DNA of 64,000 bases from Clonostachys chloroleuca (Eukaryota; Ascomycota; Sordariomycetes; Hypocreales; Bionectriaceae). Numbering within the stretch: position 1 is the stretch's first letter; each line of letters opens with the position of its first letter. A program made the translations under genes and the position numbers. The stretch covers positions 1,488,001-1,552,000 of the forward strand of contig JBANAY010000003.1 of assembly GCA_037952775.1 (NCBI GenBank), read 5' to 3'. The notes beneath the pieces were generated by a model. It was not told where the DNA came from and searched no databases. It was given only the letters and a program-made list of their open reading frames with translations. This document shows positions 23,917-35,430 of this stretch, piece by piece.

Positions 23917-25535
23917 ATGGCCCGCCAGACTCCCACTGTACGTCCCTTACAACTACCTATTCTTTACCTCCAGCCACTAACTTTAGACACTTGGGAAGCT
24001 CAAGGATCAATCTCTCCTCAAATCCCTAGCCTATGTTAATGGCGAGTGGGTTCCTGCACAATCAGGCGCCACTTTCGAGGTTCATGGCAAGTGTACCATT
24101 ATAACCCTGTTCTCTAAGGTGCACTTACTGATACTTCAATTGCACAGACCCCTCTACAGGCGATTTGATTGGGATCATGCCTGAAATGTCCGCAATAGAC
24201 ATCAATGCCGCCATCGCCGCCGCCGCTACGGCGCTCAAGACCTTCCGTAGGACCACTGGCCGCGAGCGCGCCAGGATGTTACAAAAATGGTATCAATTAA
24301 TGATAGACAACGCCGAGGATTTAGCAACGCTTATTACATGGGAAAATGGCAAGCCTATAAGTGACGCAAGGGGCGAGGTCGTATACGCGGCTAACTTCTT
24401 TGAGTGGTTCTCCGAGGAGGCTCCCCGTGTATACGGCGACACGATTCCAAGCAGCGTTCCAAGCAATAGAATTTTTACTATTAAAGAGCCTGTTGGGGTC
24501 GTCGGCTTGATCACGCCCTGGAACTTCCCTGCCGCCATGATCACGCGTAAGATAGGGCCTGCGCTGGCCGCTGGTTGCACTGTGGTGGCAAAGAGTCCTG
24601 GCGAGACGCCCTTCACTGCTGCTGCCCTGGCCGAACTAGGGTCTCGAGCAGGCATACCTAAGGGTGTTGTTAACATTGTCACCGCACTCAAGAACACGGC
24701 CGAGGTTGGCCGAGCTGTCACGTCCTCCGACGTGGTTCGCAAGGTGTCGTTCACTGGATCTACTAATGTTGGCAAGTTACTCATGCGAGAATCTGCCGAC
24801 ACACTTAAGAAGCTATCTTTTGAACTGGGTGGCAATGCACCTTTTGCAGTATTCGATGACGCGGATCTTGATATGGCGGTTGCTGGGGCAATTGCGTCTA
24901 AGTTTCGGTCTAGCGGCCAGACATGCGTCTGTGCAAACCGTATCTACGTCCAACGCGGAATCTATGAAGAGTTCTGTGCAGCATTTGTTGAAAAGGTAAG
25001 GGAGTTTAAAGTCGGTAGCGGCTTCAGCACCTCCAACACCCATGGCCCGCTGATCCACGACCGCGCCGTTTCAAAGGTCGAGTCACACGTTAATGATGCC
25101 GTGGCCCACGGCGCAAAAGTGCTCATCGGTGGCCGGAAACTCCCAGAGATAGGCCCAAATTTCTTTGCCCCAACCGTGTTACGCGACATGAATCAGACCA
25201 TGTTGTTGAGCAGGGACGAGACCTTTGGTCCAGTGGCTGGACTATTTTGCTTTGATACCGAAGCAGATGTAGTTGCGCTTGCTAATAGAGCTGAGGTTGG
25301 TCTTGCAGGGTACCTCTTTAGCAAGAATATCAATCGTTGTTACCGGGTGGCAGAGGCTTTGGAACTTGGCATGGTTGGTGTTAACACAGGAATTATCAGC
25401 GACACTGCGTCGCCGTTTGGCGGAATCAAATGGAGTGGTTTTGGCCGCGAGGGTAGCAAGTACGGTATAGACGAGTATTTGTCAATTAAGACAGTAACAC
25501 TGGGTGGCATTGGCCAGCCCCCGCACGGTGTTTAA
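23917..25535 (+). CDS. NAD(P)-dependent aldehyde dehydrogenase, succinate-semialdehyde dehydrogenase type
   Basis: Exons 23917-23937, 23987-24086 and 24148-25535 give 502 residues. The small first exon (MARQTPT) and exon 2 (LAYVNGEWVPAQSG) supply the normal N-terminus. The second intron has a GC donor (G|GCAAGT) with a CAG acceptor. The catalytic set is present: ITPWNFP, Lys in VVAKSPGETP, the coenzyme loop FTGSTNVGK, general base Glu in FELGGNAPF, nucleophile Cys in SGQTCVCANR, and PFGGIKWSGFGREG near the end. These motifs place it nearest to GabD-type enzymes that oxidise succinate semialdehyde or related omega-aldehydes. It follows the Ntn hydrolase in the same direction and could clear an aldehyde made in the same pathway. 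The frame is intact. Confidence 0.94.
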
Positions 25536-25598
25536 GGGCTCTGCTTGCGAAAGCATGTCGTTAGGAGCAAATGAAAAAGAGGAGACATAAAGTAAGTT

Positions 25599-26042
25599 TT
25601 ACAAGAGTTCTATTGCTAAGTGAGATGCTGTAGTTATAAGAAAAAAAGGGCTTCTACTTCCTAAAATATAAATATAGTAAGGACTAGAGGCTGTAGCGCT
25701 GGGAACATCAGGCAGGTAGACGTAGCATCGTTTCGCATCGCGATACCATCGAAACATGCTATTGATGGCGGTCTGAAGCTGGATGCTATCAGACTTGTCG
25801 ATGCAGCAAGTATCAACCCAAAAGTACTCCAAACCATCTTGCCTCGCTTGATTAGCACAGAACTCGATCTTTTCGTAGCCTGATTTATGCTGCCAATCCC
25901 TCAGTGTCGTTTCAATGTCGGCGAAGACTACCTCGTCCGGTCCCCACGTGTGGGAAAGTATCGCATACGGGGGAGCACCTTTGTGAGCCAGGTATTGGGT
26001 AAGACTATAGTTGCCTGCGTCGTCACGTTGTAACAGCCGCAT
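25599..26042 (-). pseudogene. Truncated HET-domain (heterokaryon incompatibility) gene
   Basis: Starts at ATG 26042 with MRLLQRDDAGNYSLTQYL and contains the first HET-domain blocks: YAILSHTWGPDEV, KIEFCANQARQDGL, YFWVDTCCIDKSDS and INSMFRWYRDAKRCYVYLPDV. HET domains trigger cell death upon non-self recognition between fungal strains. The normal domain continues with a RGWTLQE block; here the frame turns into unrelated residues and stops at 147 aa. No continuation is seen before the tail-to-tail aldehyde dehydrogenase. It is most likely a remnant, though a short independent protein cannot be excluded. Confidence 0.8.
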
Positions 26043-26698
26043 CGCAAGGCCTGAAAGAGATCAATTAACGATTGATAGTGCAAGGGAAGTCATGTTCTGG
26101 TAGGACGGGGAGATATCGTCGCGAGGCTCACTTCAGGCTACAGTTGCGGGGTAAGGAGGACTCAGCCGCATGCCCGCAGATTGCACAGGACAAGGAATCC
26201 CTAGTATAATCAGAGGCCTTATCAAGCTACCTAACATAAACGATATTTGTGAGCAAGGGTGGATGCGTGGACCTCTCACGTGATGACCCTAATCAGGGAC
26301 GTTTCCTATGTAGATAAATAGCTAGCTTTTTCCCTCTTTATTAGCTAGATGGACAAGTATCTCAATAACTCTTATGTTGACCCCAAACGCGTGCCCCGTA
26401 GCTGGTGACCCTCTTCGTCACAGGATCTTTATTCAAGGAATATAGTGAAATAGACTTAGATGCAGAACAAGTTCATACAGGCACTTTATATGTTGCGAGG
26501 CCGAAAGCGACCGTGTTGGCCTACTATGATCAAGGCCCAGCTAAGCATCCAAAATGATCGCAGAGCAGGTTGGGTCAAATTGGCTGTAGTCAGCTAGGGA
26601 GTACTGCGGAGACTCAATAATGACCCCTAACCACAGCCAATTTTGGCCGAGGCCCCCCATAATGATTGTTGGCTCTAAACCAGTTTCGTAGACGTGGG
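26043..26698. other. Intergenic with single degenerate copies of the palindromic repeat motif
   Basis: No gene recognised. Isolated words such as AATTGGCTGTAG and CACAGCCAATTTTGGCC near 26,580 and 26,634 are diverged relatives of the tandem unit that starts just downstream. Confidence 0.45.
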
Positions 26699-26895
26699 TT
26701 CAGCCAAACTGGCTGTGATGGGTCCTGGTGGGCTCAGCCAAAATGGCTGCGATGGTTCTTGTGGGCTCAGCCAAAATGGCTGTGATGGGTCTTTGTAGCC
26801 TCAGCCAAACTGGCTGTGATAGGTTCTTGTGGGCTCAGCCAAAATGGCTGCGATGGGTGCTGTGGGTTCAGCCAAAATGGCTGTGATGGTGATAC
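26699..26895. repeat. Tandem array of about six 33-34-bp units with a palindromic core
   Basis: Each unit contains CAGCCAAAATGGCTG or CAGCCAAACTGGCTG, an almost perfect palindrome (CAGCCA / TGGCTG), followed by a spacer like TGATGGGTTCTTGTGGGCT. Six units run head to tail. Differences between units are mainly single transitions (A/C in the core, TG/CG after it). The small ORFs crossing it are repeat translations. Confidence 0.88.
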
Positions 26896-27195
26896 TTGTG
26901 GGTGTTGTAGATGGGGGTGTTGCAAAATTATAGAGCCACTCATCGCTGCCTTTATTGGTACTACTCTCCGGCAAGCTCTCCGCTTGCTGCTTCGCCACCT
27001 CTCCAGTTAACTTGAGATCATGGTGCTGGTGATTTTGGCGAAGTCCGATATAAATATCTACCCCATATTGGCAACTTAATATCTTGCATATTTTTGTCAA
27101 TTGTAGCATCGTCACGGATGACTCTTGCTTGACACCATTTTTGACGGGTAAGAGTCTTCGAAAATCACTTTCTGCTACATGCCCTCCTGCTAAAG

Positions 27196-27399
27196 ATATC
27201 TATAGGCAAGTATAGTTGCCCTGGAAAGCAGCTGGCTTTGCTAGAGATACGGCAAGTCATCTGCGAGATCGCTCGTCGTTACCATATAGATTTCTCTGAA
27301 CCCCAAACCAGGGCGTGCTTCCCTGAGAACATCATCGACGGCTTCAGCTTGCATTGCCCCAAGCTGGAATTGGTCTTCTCATCTAGGAGCACACACTGA
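27196..27399 (+). pseudogene. C-terminal relic of a cytochrome P450
   Basis: One frame reads ISIGKYSCPGKQLALLEIRQ, the heme-binding loop with its axial Cys (codon 27217-27219), followed by VICEIARRYHIDFSE and a normal-looking P450 tail to the stop at 27397-27399. P450s are heme monooxygenases of the endoplasmic reticulum. The roughly 430 residues that should precede are not present: upstream lies unrelated DNA and the palindromic minisatellite. This is an orphaned last exon or deletion remnant. Confidence 0.8.
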
Positions 27400-28338
27400 C
27401 CTTGGAGGCCGAAGGCCAATTCCTGGTCAGTTGCTGCAATTAGTCAACCTGCATGTACTGGGTTGAGATAATGGAGGCTTGAATGTGGTGAGGAGGTTGG
27501 TCTCGAAGATTCAATGCCGTGGATCACTATCAGGTAAATAAACGATCAATCAAGCCTTGTCTGATGTACTGGAAATCTCCCGCCGTGACACGTAATTGGC
27601 CACGTTAATTGTCAACTCCCGCTAGCCTATCGACTTTCCTAATATTAAGTCATAAAGGACCAACCTCTTATCTCACGGCATGAAATCGGCTAAGGCGTAA
27701 GTTTTCTAGGTCGTAAGATGGATCGTCCGGCCGGAGTAGGCAGCTGTGGTTCAGACGTATGTGAACATGGATATATGAGTTAATAAACGACCACTATGAA
27801 AGCTACTATGCTTCTTTTCGGTATCTACCGAAAAGAATCCTGGCCTAGGGATCCCTGAGAAGCTGCTGACTGCATAGCCTTGATTCCGGATAAACTACTA
27901 CCAAGGTTGGGAGCGGCCAAGGCTTGGGCGCTTTGCACTGGCTGATCGCCAGGGGAGAGGAATCTTTGTTATCTACTTCAGAGATGACATGCTGCTATGA
28001 AAGGTCTAGATGCTGCTCGTCATGCAATTAGCCCTGCGTTTATTGGCAGCGAGGATGTCGTTTTGATGCTTCTGGCAGGTCAGTTAATGCTTGGCTGCAT
28101 GTGCGCGCAAACCGATTAGGCAGTTCGCACAAGGCTTTTGCGGTACCTGCTTAGCTCTAAAATCGCGTCTTGCCTGGGGCAAAATGACCTCTTGCAAGCC
28201 ATTGATTGACATAAGCAAATCGTATGGTAGCTGGTGTGGCCGGGTACATAAGACCATGCCCTTCGCTGACCCAATGCTTCCCATCGATCTCGCTTCCACT
28301 GCGCCTGGTTAGGTCAATTAATATTGGGGATGTACATC
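27400..28338. other. Intergenic, no gene recognised
   Basis: Mixed DNA with short ORFs lacking motifs. The last part is the promoter of the protease gene. Confidence 0.45.
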
Positions 28339-31300
28339 ATGCGGTATTCTTCAATCCTTTCCACATTCGCCTTGGTGCCTTACCTAGGAGGCGTTGGAGC
28401 CTCGGTGGCGATAAGTCGGCGTGAGGAGGAAGAGGCAGCCACAGTCCGTGTAGCCAAGAGCTTCATCATTGAATATGCCTCTGTATGAATTACCCTCGAG
28501 CTGGAGATAAGCTTCCAATCGCCATGGTACGCTAACATAAAGACAGATTACGGCCAAGACTCGCCGGCAGGATCTCTCAGAGAATGATGATATCACGGTG
28601 GTGAAGACCTTCGACAGCGAAGTGTTCCATGGCGCCAGCATCGAGACAGAGACTTTGTCGTTCGACGAGCTCGTAAAACTACCAGACGTATTGCATGTTT
28701 GGCCTAACGAGAACGTCCAACTTCTTCCTACATTTGATCAAAAGACGGCAGAGGTTAGCGAGGCGTTGGAGTACACGACACACAATGTGACAGGCGTGAA
28801 TAAGCTTCATGCCCAAGGCCTATACGGTAACGGTGTCAAGATTGGTGTTGTCGACACTGGCATCTGGTACAATCATAAAGCTGTAAGTGTCCTGAATGAA
28901 GCAGTGAAAAAAGCAAGAACTTAACTGACACGTGAAAAAAGCTTGGTGGAGGCTTTGGTGCTGGCTTCAAGGTTGGAGGGGGGTATGATTTCGTGGGCAA
29001 TGGCGGTAAGTTTAATCCCCTCAACCATAACGCACGAGATGGGCTGACAGTAAATCACAGCTTGGCCGACTGAAGGGCAAAAGCAGCCTGATGAGGATCC
29101 TCTTGATCAACGAGGTCATGGAACCCACGTAGCAGGCATCATTGCCGGCCAATCTGAGGGTTGGAAAGGTGTTGCTCCAGAAGCCACTCTCTATGCCTAC
29201 AAGGTGTTTACTACGGCTGGCAGCACAGACGCGAGCACGTTAATCGAGGCTTTTTTGAGGGCATATGATGATGGCGTTGATATCATCACCGCATCCATCG
29301 GCGGTGCAAACGGGTTCTCCAACAATGCCTGGGCTGAGGTTGCCTCCAGGCTGGTTACCGAAGGCGTTGTAGTTACCATCAGCGGTGGTAACTCTGGTTC
29401 TAACGGCCCATTCTACGGAAGTAGTGGCTCCTCGGGTAAGAACGTCGTCGCTGTCGCCTCAGTCGCCACGGACATCTTCCCCGCGAGTGCCTTTGAAGTC
29501 ACTGTCGGTGGTAAGACTGTTCGTGCTGGCTACATTCCCTCGACCGACTATTTCCCAGCGATCGTGTCCAACTGGCCCATCGTATCTCTTTCTCTGGATG
29601 CTGACGCTACGGCCGATGGCTGCGAGACATATCCCGAGGGCACCCGTAACTTGACCGGGGTCGTGCCAATTGTAAGACGTGGTGGCTGTACCTTTCAAGT
29701 CAAGCAGGAGAACCTGGCGGCATTGGGAGCTGAGTATATCCTCATCTACAATAACGATCAGCCCATCCTCTCTCCGTCAACTGAGAACCTGGACAGCTTG
29801 ATTGGCATGATCTCCAAGGAGACAGGGGCGAGCCTTGTGGCTGCCCTTAAAACAGGCGACGAAGTCACAGCCGACTTCTCCGTGAATCCCGAAATCCCCG
29901 TTGGTGTCGATTATAGCGTTGGTAATCTGCCTAACACGTTCACTTCCTGGGCGACACTGTACAACCTTGAGCTGAAGCCTGATATCGCGGCTCCTGGAGG
30001 CAGCATCTTCAGCACATGGATCGATGGCATGTACAACATCATTAGTGGCACGTCAATGGCCTGCCCCTACGTTGCCGGTGTTGCCGCTCTCTATATCGGA
30101 AAGTACGGCAATCGCCAAACTCTCGGAAAGGGCTTTGCGTACGAACTCACACGCCGCATTATCTCGTCGGGAACAGCTGTTTCGTGGTCAGACGGCACGT
30201 CGGCCAACCGCGCCTTCAGCGCCAGCACGGCACAGGTCGGAAACGGGTTGATTGATGCATGGAAGGTGCTTCATTACGATACTCAGCTGGAGTTCCAGAA
30301 GTTTGCTTTGAACGATACCAGGTATTTTAGCCGATATCACGACGTTACTATTTATAATAAGGGCAAGACCGCGGTGTCGTACGAGTTCTCTCAACAGCCT
30401 GGAGCTGGCGTTGACACAATCACCTGGGTCGAGTCTGCAAAGACTAAGAGGATCCGCACCTTTGCCCAACTGTCTCCCAAGGAGTATGTTCCCGGGGTCA
30501 GTCTCCCTCGTGGCTTTACCCTTGAGCCTGGAGCGAGCAAGAAGGTCACTGTTAACTTCGAAAATCCCGATACTCTGGGCTGGAACTCGACGGCGCTGCC
30601 TCTATACGGTGGCAAGGTCGTTGTGACAGGCAGCAACGGGGAGGTTCTCTCCGTGCCATACCTCGGTAACATGAATATTACCTGCATCATAATGATTGGC
30701 AACCTGCTAATAGGGACGTAGGACTTGGAGGCGACTTGAAGAACGAACTTGGGTCAATCATCGAGACGGGCTATCCCTACTCGGTATCGACTACCAAGAA
30801 TACCAACTTCCAGGAGAAGTCAAAGTAAGTATTCGCAATTGAGATCTGGATTCAAACAACTGTATGGCTGACTTGCAAATGTTACAGATACTCCTTCGAC
30901 CTGTCTACCGGGGCGCAGGACTTCCCCAAGATCTTCCTCAAGCTTATCTGGGGTACGACCGAGGTCCGCTGGGACATTTACAAAGCAGGTTTTTCGGAGC
31001 GCTCATGGAAATACCCCCTGTTGTTGGTGAGAACGATTACGTTGGCTCGGCCGCATCATGGGTTGGGGCCGGCCAGGTCGACGTCTTTGATCCCTCGCTG
31101 TACGATCCCAACGAGACGTGGAGCTACCCGGACACCAACGTGTACCGCAGTGTCGCCACCTCAGAGTTCGAGCATTGGTGGTTTGGAAAGCTGGCGAACG
31201 GAACCCAGATCGAGCCTGGAAAGTACACCATTCGCTTCGCGGTGCTGAAGCCTTTCGGGAATCCGTATAATGCCGATAACTGGGATGTCTACAGGCCAGA

Positions 31301-31340
31301 TTCGGGGCTTCCTCAGATTGAGGTTACTGGAAAGTATTGA
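28339..31340 (+). CDS. Secreted subtilisin-like serine protease (S8A, minor extracellular protease Vpr type)
   Basis: Six exons (28339-28482, 28547-28882, 28942-29005, 29061-30665, 30722-30824, 30888-31340). The start encodes a signal peptide (MRYSSILSTFALVPYLGGVG) followed by a propeptide. The catalytic triad is Asp in VVDTGIW, His in GHGTHVAG and Ser in GTSMACPYVAG; the oxyanion Asn region is SGGNSGSNG. A protease-associated domain (GVVPIVRRGGCTFQVK) is inserted between His and Ser, and a fibronectin-like tail follows. The enzyme would act outside the cell on proteins. In the last exon the frame breaks at a C run (31014-31018): one more C would join SWKYP to VVGENDYVGSAASW, which is open to the stop at 31340. 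All other joins are clean. Confidence 0.9.
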
Positions 31341-31482
31341 AGGGCCTCCCAAGATGAAGAGAGGCTTTGTATTGCGGCATGTATTTTACATACCGTGACT
31401 AATATCTTCGTATAAACATACGGCCTGGAAAACTCGTCGTTGAGGGTGCGTGCATAGAAAGCTAGTCTCCTAAAGCTGACAT

Positions 31483-34065
31483 CTACGCTATCCTTATGTT
31501 TGCCCATTCCATTCCCTCACATCTCGTGATTTCCCCATTCATTAGTCCATGAATATATGCCTCTCCTATTAAAAAGTACTCCAGCTCAGTCTCGGGCGTC
31601 TCGTCGCTAGTGGAAGTAATGTCACCAGGCCGTTCTCGGAGGATGAAAGGTGTGCATCCTCCAGCGATAGTGTAAACGGCATCTCCCGGGACCATAGTTG
31701 ATGGCCCGAGCCCAAGATAACCATCGCTAGTTGTAAAGAGGGTCCTCTGTCTAACTATTGTACTGACGTTCAATGTCGCAGAACTGTCTGTCAAATCCCA
31801 CGTCATGGCCTTTTCAACATTTGGTGCCGGCTTCCCGAGTTTAGCGACATCGAGGAAAAATGGAGTGCGAAACCTTTCCGCCATTCGCTCATCACCAGTT
31901 ATGACCTCGTCCACGAAACACAAGAGCCAGGATGCAAGGCTGGAAATCTCTTCAGTGGAGACAGGAGACAAGTCTTCTGAAGTATTTACAAAGCAAGTTC
32001 GTAGAAAAGCTTCGGCGGTAGTCGTGGATCCTGGGTAGTGAGGCCCCAGACTTTCGGCAAGGAACATGAAGACAGTCAGTTTCCCAACAAAGCCAAGATG
32101 TGCAGGCGGAGTGTTTGCAACAGCATCGACAGTGCTGCATTGATAAGCCAGAACCTCCATGGTGTTTGGTTTATCTTTCACTAGCCAGGAAACAAAGACA
32201 ACAAAGCTACCGGCAGCCCTGTACGGACGTCCGTGGGATAAACTCACGGGCAAGCTTACCGGATCTACAAAGTTAAGCACCCACGATGGCCACGCTGACT
32301 TATGAAAGTCATGCTGCTCATCGCGTTGATTCATGGCGCATATGGAGAAATTCTTTTCATTAGTCAGAACCCATTTTGTTGTTTCTATGCAAACATCCAT
32401 AACAGGCTGCTCGTAATTTGGCTGAATGTCAAAGGCCGGTTCTCTAAGTCCAATCAGGCTGTAGATCTTGTCATGTGGAACAGATGTCTTGAACAGCCTT
32501 GTTGCGTGTAGCGAGTTGAACAATCTCGCATTGGATCCCATCCTCCAAAAGTTCATGCGAGTTTCGTCCATGCCCAGAAGTAAATCAGATCTAAGCGCGG
32601 TATCCATTGTCTCTATTACACCAGTCAGTACATTTTCATCATGTACCATCTGTGATTGGTCATTTACCTCTTCTGTCTAAGAACGCGGACAAGGACTTGG
32701 AAAGAGGGTAAACGACGGCCATCATTTTCGCCCACGAAATCTCATGCCGACCGCATTTGATAAGAACGTGTGAGCCCCGTGTGACTTCTTGGACGACCCA
32801 GCCTCTTTGGAAAACAGGTCTCTTGAAAATGTCATGAACGGCTCTCCAGCCAACGGAGTCCGCAGACAGATCTGGTACGTCTGCAAGATCAAGAATCTGG
32901 CTCAGATTTTGTAGATTTGGCATAGGTGGTTTCGGAACCTTTGTGAGATAATTCCCGACGGATTGAAGAATTCCAAAGGCAGCATCTGTATTCGGCTCTT
33001 CCTCTCCCACCCATAGCACCACTCTTTGCGATCTACTGTAGACGTGGCTCATACATCTCACTTGAATCTCGCGCTCCTTTATGCTGCTCTGGTCGATACA
33101 CAGCTGATCTACCCATAAAACTCTGCTTTTTGTGGGATGGCGTAGAGCACGCAGCGCATCTCTCAAGCCCGGGCTGATGCCGATGAATTTATCGTCATCA
33201 ACGAACATTGGTATGCTCAAGTCCCATCTCAGAGTGTTCCGATAGTTTTCATCGTCTTGTGACGACCATGTATCCATAGTAGGTCTGTCGCTGGGAGTTC
33301 GGTACCAAGTGTACGAAAGGGCTTCGTATTCTGGCGGCTCGTTGAGATTGATCACCCTAATAGTGCACTTCAGCCTATCCTGTCCAGTGCCTGGGGCCAG
33401 GTTTATGACACGGCTTGCGGGTTGCCCGGCTGCGAGTAGTTTATAAAATTCAGGCTTCGCACTGTAGTTGTACCTCTCCGGTGCGATGAGGCCGTCCGGG
33501 GTCAAAAAATCATGCAGAATCACGCCTTTTTGTGGTTCCTCTTGTCCTTCGATTTTAACGGTACCAGGCGGATGAATTGGACGGAAATGCTTTTCAACCA
33601 CACCATCCTCTTTGATCATATACTCTACAACAGATGGTCCGACGGAATCTCTCCGATAGTTTGAATATCAGAACGGCTTGCAGAAGAAGGTTCGATGTTA
33701 ACCCCTTCCTCATTTTCCTCATTTGCTTGCACCTGAGATTTTATATTGTCTGCTGTGATGGTATGAAAGGTCGCGGCTGGCAGAGCTTCTTTGATTTTGG
33801 CCTGATCCTCCTTTCGCGCAAAGACAGCTTCCTTGACACAACGTAACAGAGGATGGGATCGACTGTGTTTGTTGTCCTCCGTATTGAAACAGTTTCCGCA
33901 AAAGTCAGCGTTTTCGCATATAAAACATTTGTACCGGATACCCTTGATGTAAGATTGACCATAGGGACAATTGGGGCCGTCGCAACAGACACCCGAATGG
34001 ACGGTCGGATTCTCTGGATCATGCTTAGGTTGGGCAGGCAATTCGATGATGGGATTTGACTCCAT
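31483..34065 (-). CDS. ZZ-finger plus HET-domain heterokaryon-incompatibility protein, frame interrupted
   Basis: From ATG 34065 the minus strand first encodes a ZZ zinc finger (VCCDGPNCPYG, GIRYKCFICENADFCGNCF, HSRSHPLLRC). Near 33,650 the frame must move by one missing base to enter the HET part: YEALSYTWYR, LRHPTKSRVLWVDQLCIDQ, VYSRSQRVVLWVGEEE and RGWVVQEVTRG. The downstream half (KTSVPHDKIYSLIGL and on to 31483) is in yet another frame from about 32,660; a very short intron or an indel there would join them. ZZ-HET proteins are known in fungi, and HET domains drive cell death after non-self contact. The gene may be broken, or carry assembly errors; the adjoining frames are long and motif-rich. 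Confidence 0.8.
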
Positions 34066-35430
34066 CTTCGTCTGGTCTTCATTTCGGATAGGCGAATGGA
34101 ATAACAATAACACCCGGATCGGGATCGCTAGAAGTGAGTCGTTAGAGTATGAATGGGAGGCGGTTAGACGCAAGCTTACATGGCGTGATATCTAATGTAA
34201 TTAATGGAACTTGGGGGATTTCTCACGCGGCAGACTAGGCATTCACGCCAATGCGATGGGGGTGGCTGTACATTGTAATGTGCCGATCCTGCAGCTCGAG
34301 ATGGCTTAGCCGGTAAGGCGTCCAAACGCCTCGTTCACCTTGACGAAGTTTATAGCTTGTTCCCGTGTTCCCAAGATACGAATCGGAGGAAGATCATCGC
34401 ACGTCGCAGTGAAACTGAAACCCACTATTCAATGTGCACTTGAGCGCATTCCCCCCTTATCCTTTTCTTACCTTTGCTCGTTGCATCATCTTTCTTTCAT
34501 TTGCACCTGTGTCATCTTTTAGGCCCGTCCTCGTTCAGTGACATGTACACCCCTTGACGTGGTGTAGACCATATCGCTCTATCTGCCTGCACCGAAACCA
34601 GCTGTCATAGGGCAATATATTATCCATGACTTTGCAACTATTTTTCCTTGTTGTCTTCCATTGATATCGCCCAACTAAAACTGGGGGCTGTCAGGTGGAC
34701 TCCCGCAAGCAGACGTCAAGCCGTGGCCGTTCGGGTTTTGAGTTGGCTGGGGCCATTTGGCGCCGCCTACAATGCAAGAAAAAAACAGGGAAGGGCCAGT
34801 ATAAGCTCTCAAGACCCTTACTTGATACGTAGGTATGCTCGCTCGCTTTGTTTCGTCTTCGTTGATCTTCTGCTCCGCCCCGGATCAGCCGGGAACTGGC
34901 TACAATACTGAATCATGGCTGTGCTGGTGTTGCTGTCGCTATTAGCGTACTTTCACAGAGCATGAGTGACAATACTACGTGTGCTGTCTGTCTGGACGGA
35001 GAGTTGGGGCCCGAGGGCTAACAGGGGTTTGGAAGGGGCCAGACTCTTGCTGATCTTGATTAATGCGACACAGCACGTACTGATTCCAGAGAGTAGACCC
35101 GTCTTGCCGATTAGAATGGCGACCGCGATGCCACATTCGCCGTATTGCATTTCAGGGTTGTAAATGAATCATGTTGGGCAGTTTCAGTGAGTGTTTGGGG
35201 CGGTTTTGCCCATCAATGCTGTGATGATGCGACAGGGATTTCAGCCCCCCTGTATCAGAACAAGCTGTCTGTCTTACTCTGATCCAAATTTAGCTGTACC
35301 AGGTACCGTGCTCACTATAAACTGTCCCGTGGGCCCGCGCTGATTCAACGCGCAGCCTCACACGATCAAAACAACTCGTCATACTCACTTCCCGTACTCT
35401 CCAGCTGGCTGGAGATACACCGCCGCAATC
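34066..35430. other. Intergenic between divergent genes
   Basis: About 1.4 kb upstream of both the ZZ-HET gene (minus) and the hydrolase gene (plus). A match to the tRNA A-box consensus at 34,302-34,313 has no matching cloverleaf. No gene is recognised. Confidence 0.5.

Noticed and set aside
26699..26895. CRISPR-like array
   Set aside because: Repeats are directly tandem with spacers as conserved as the repeats, and the organism is a fungus.
32644..32661. 18-bp intron between the two HET frames
   Set aside because: Too short for a spliceosomal intron and does not change phase as needed; a 37-bp alternative or an indel fits better but is unproven.
34302..34400. Possible tRNA gene (perfect A-box consensus TGGCTTAGCCGG)
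   Set aside because: The B-box candidate matches poorly, and no acceptor or T-arm pairing can be drawn at the right distance.
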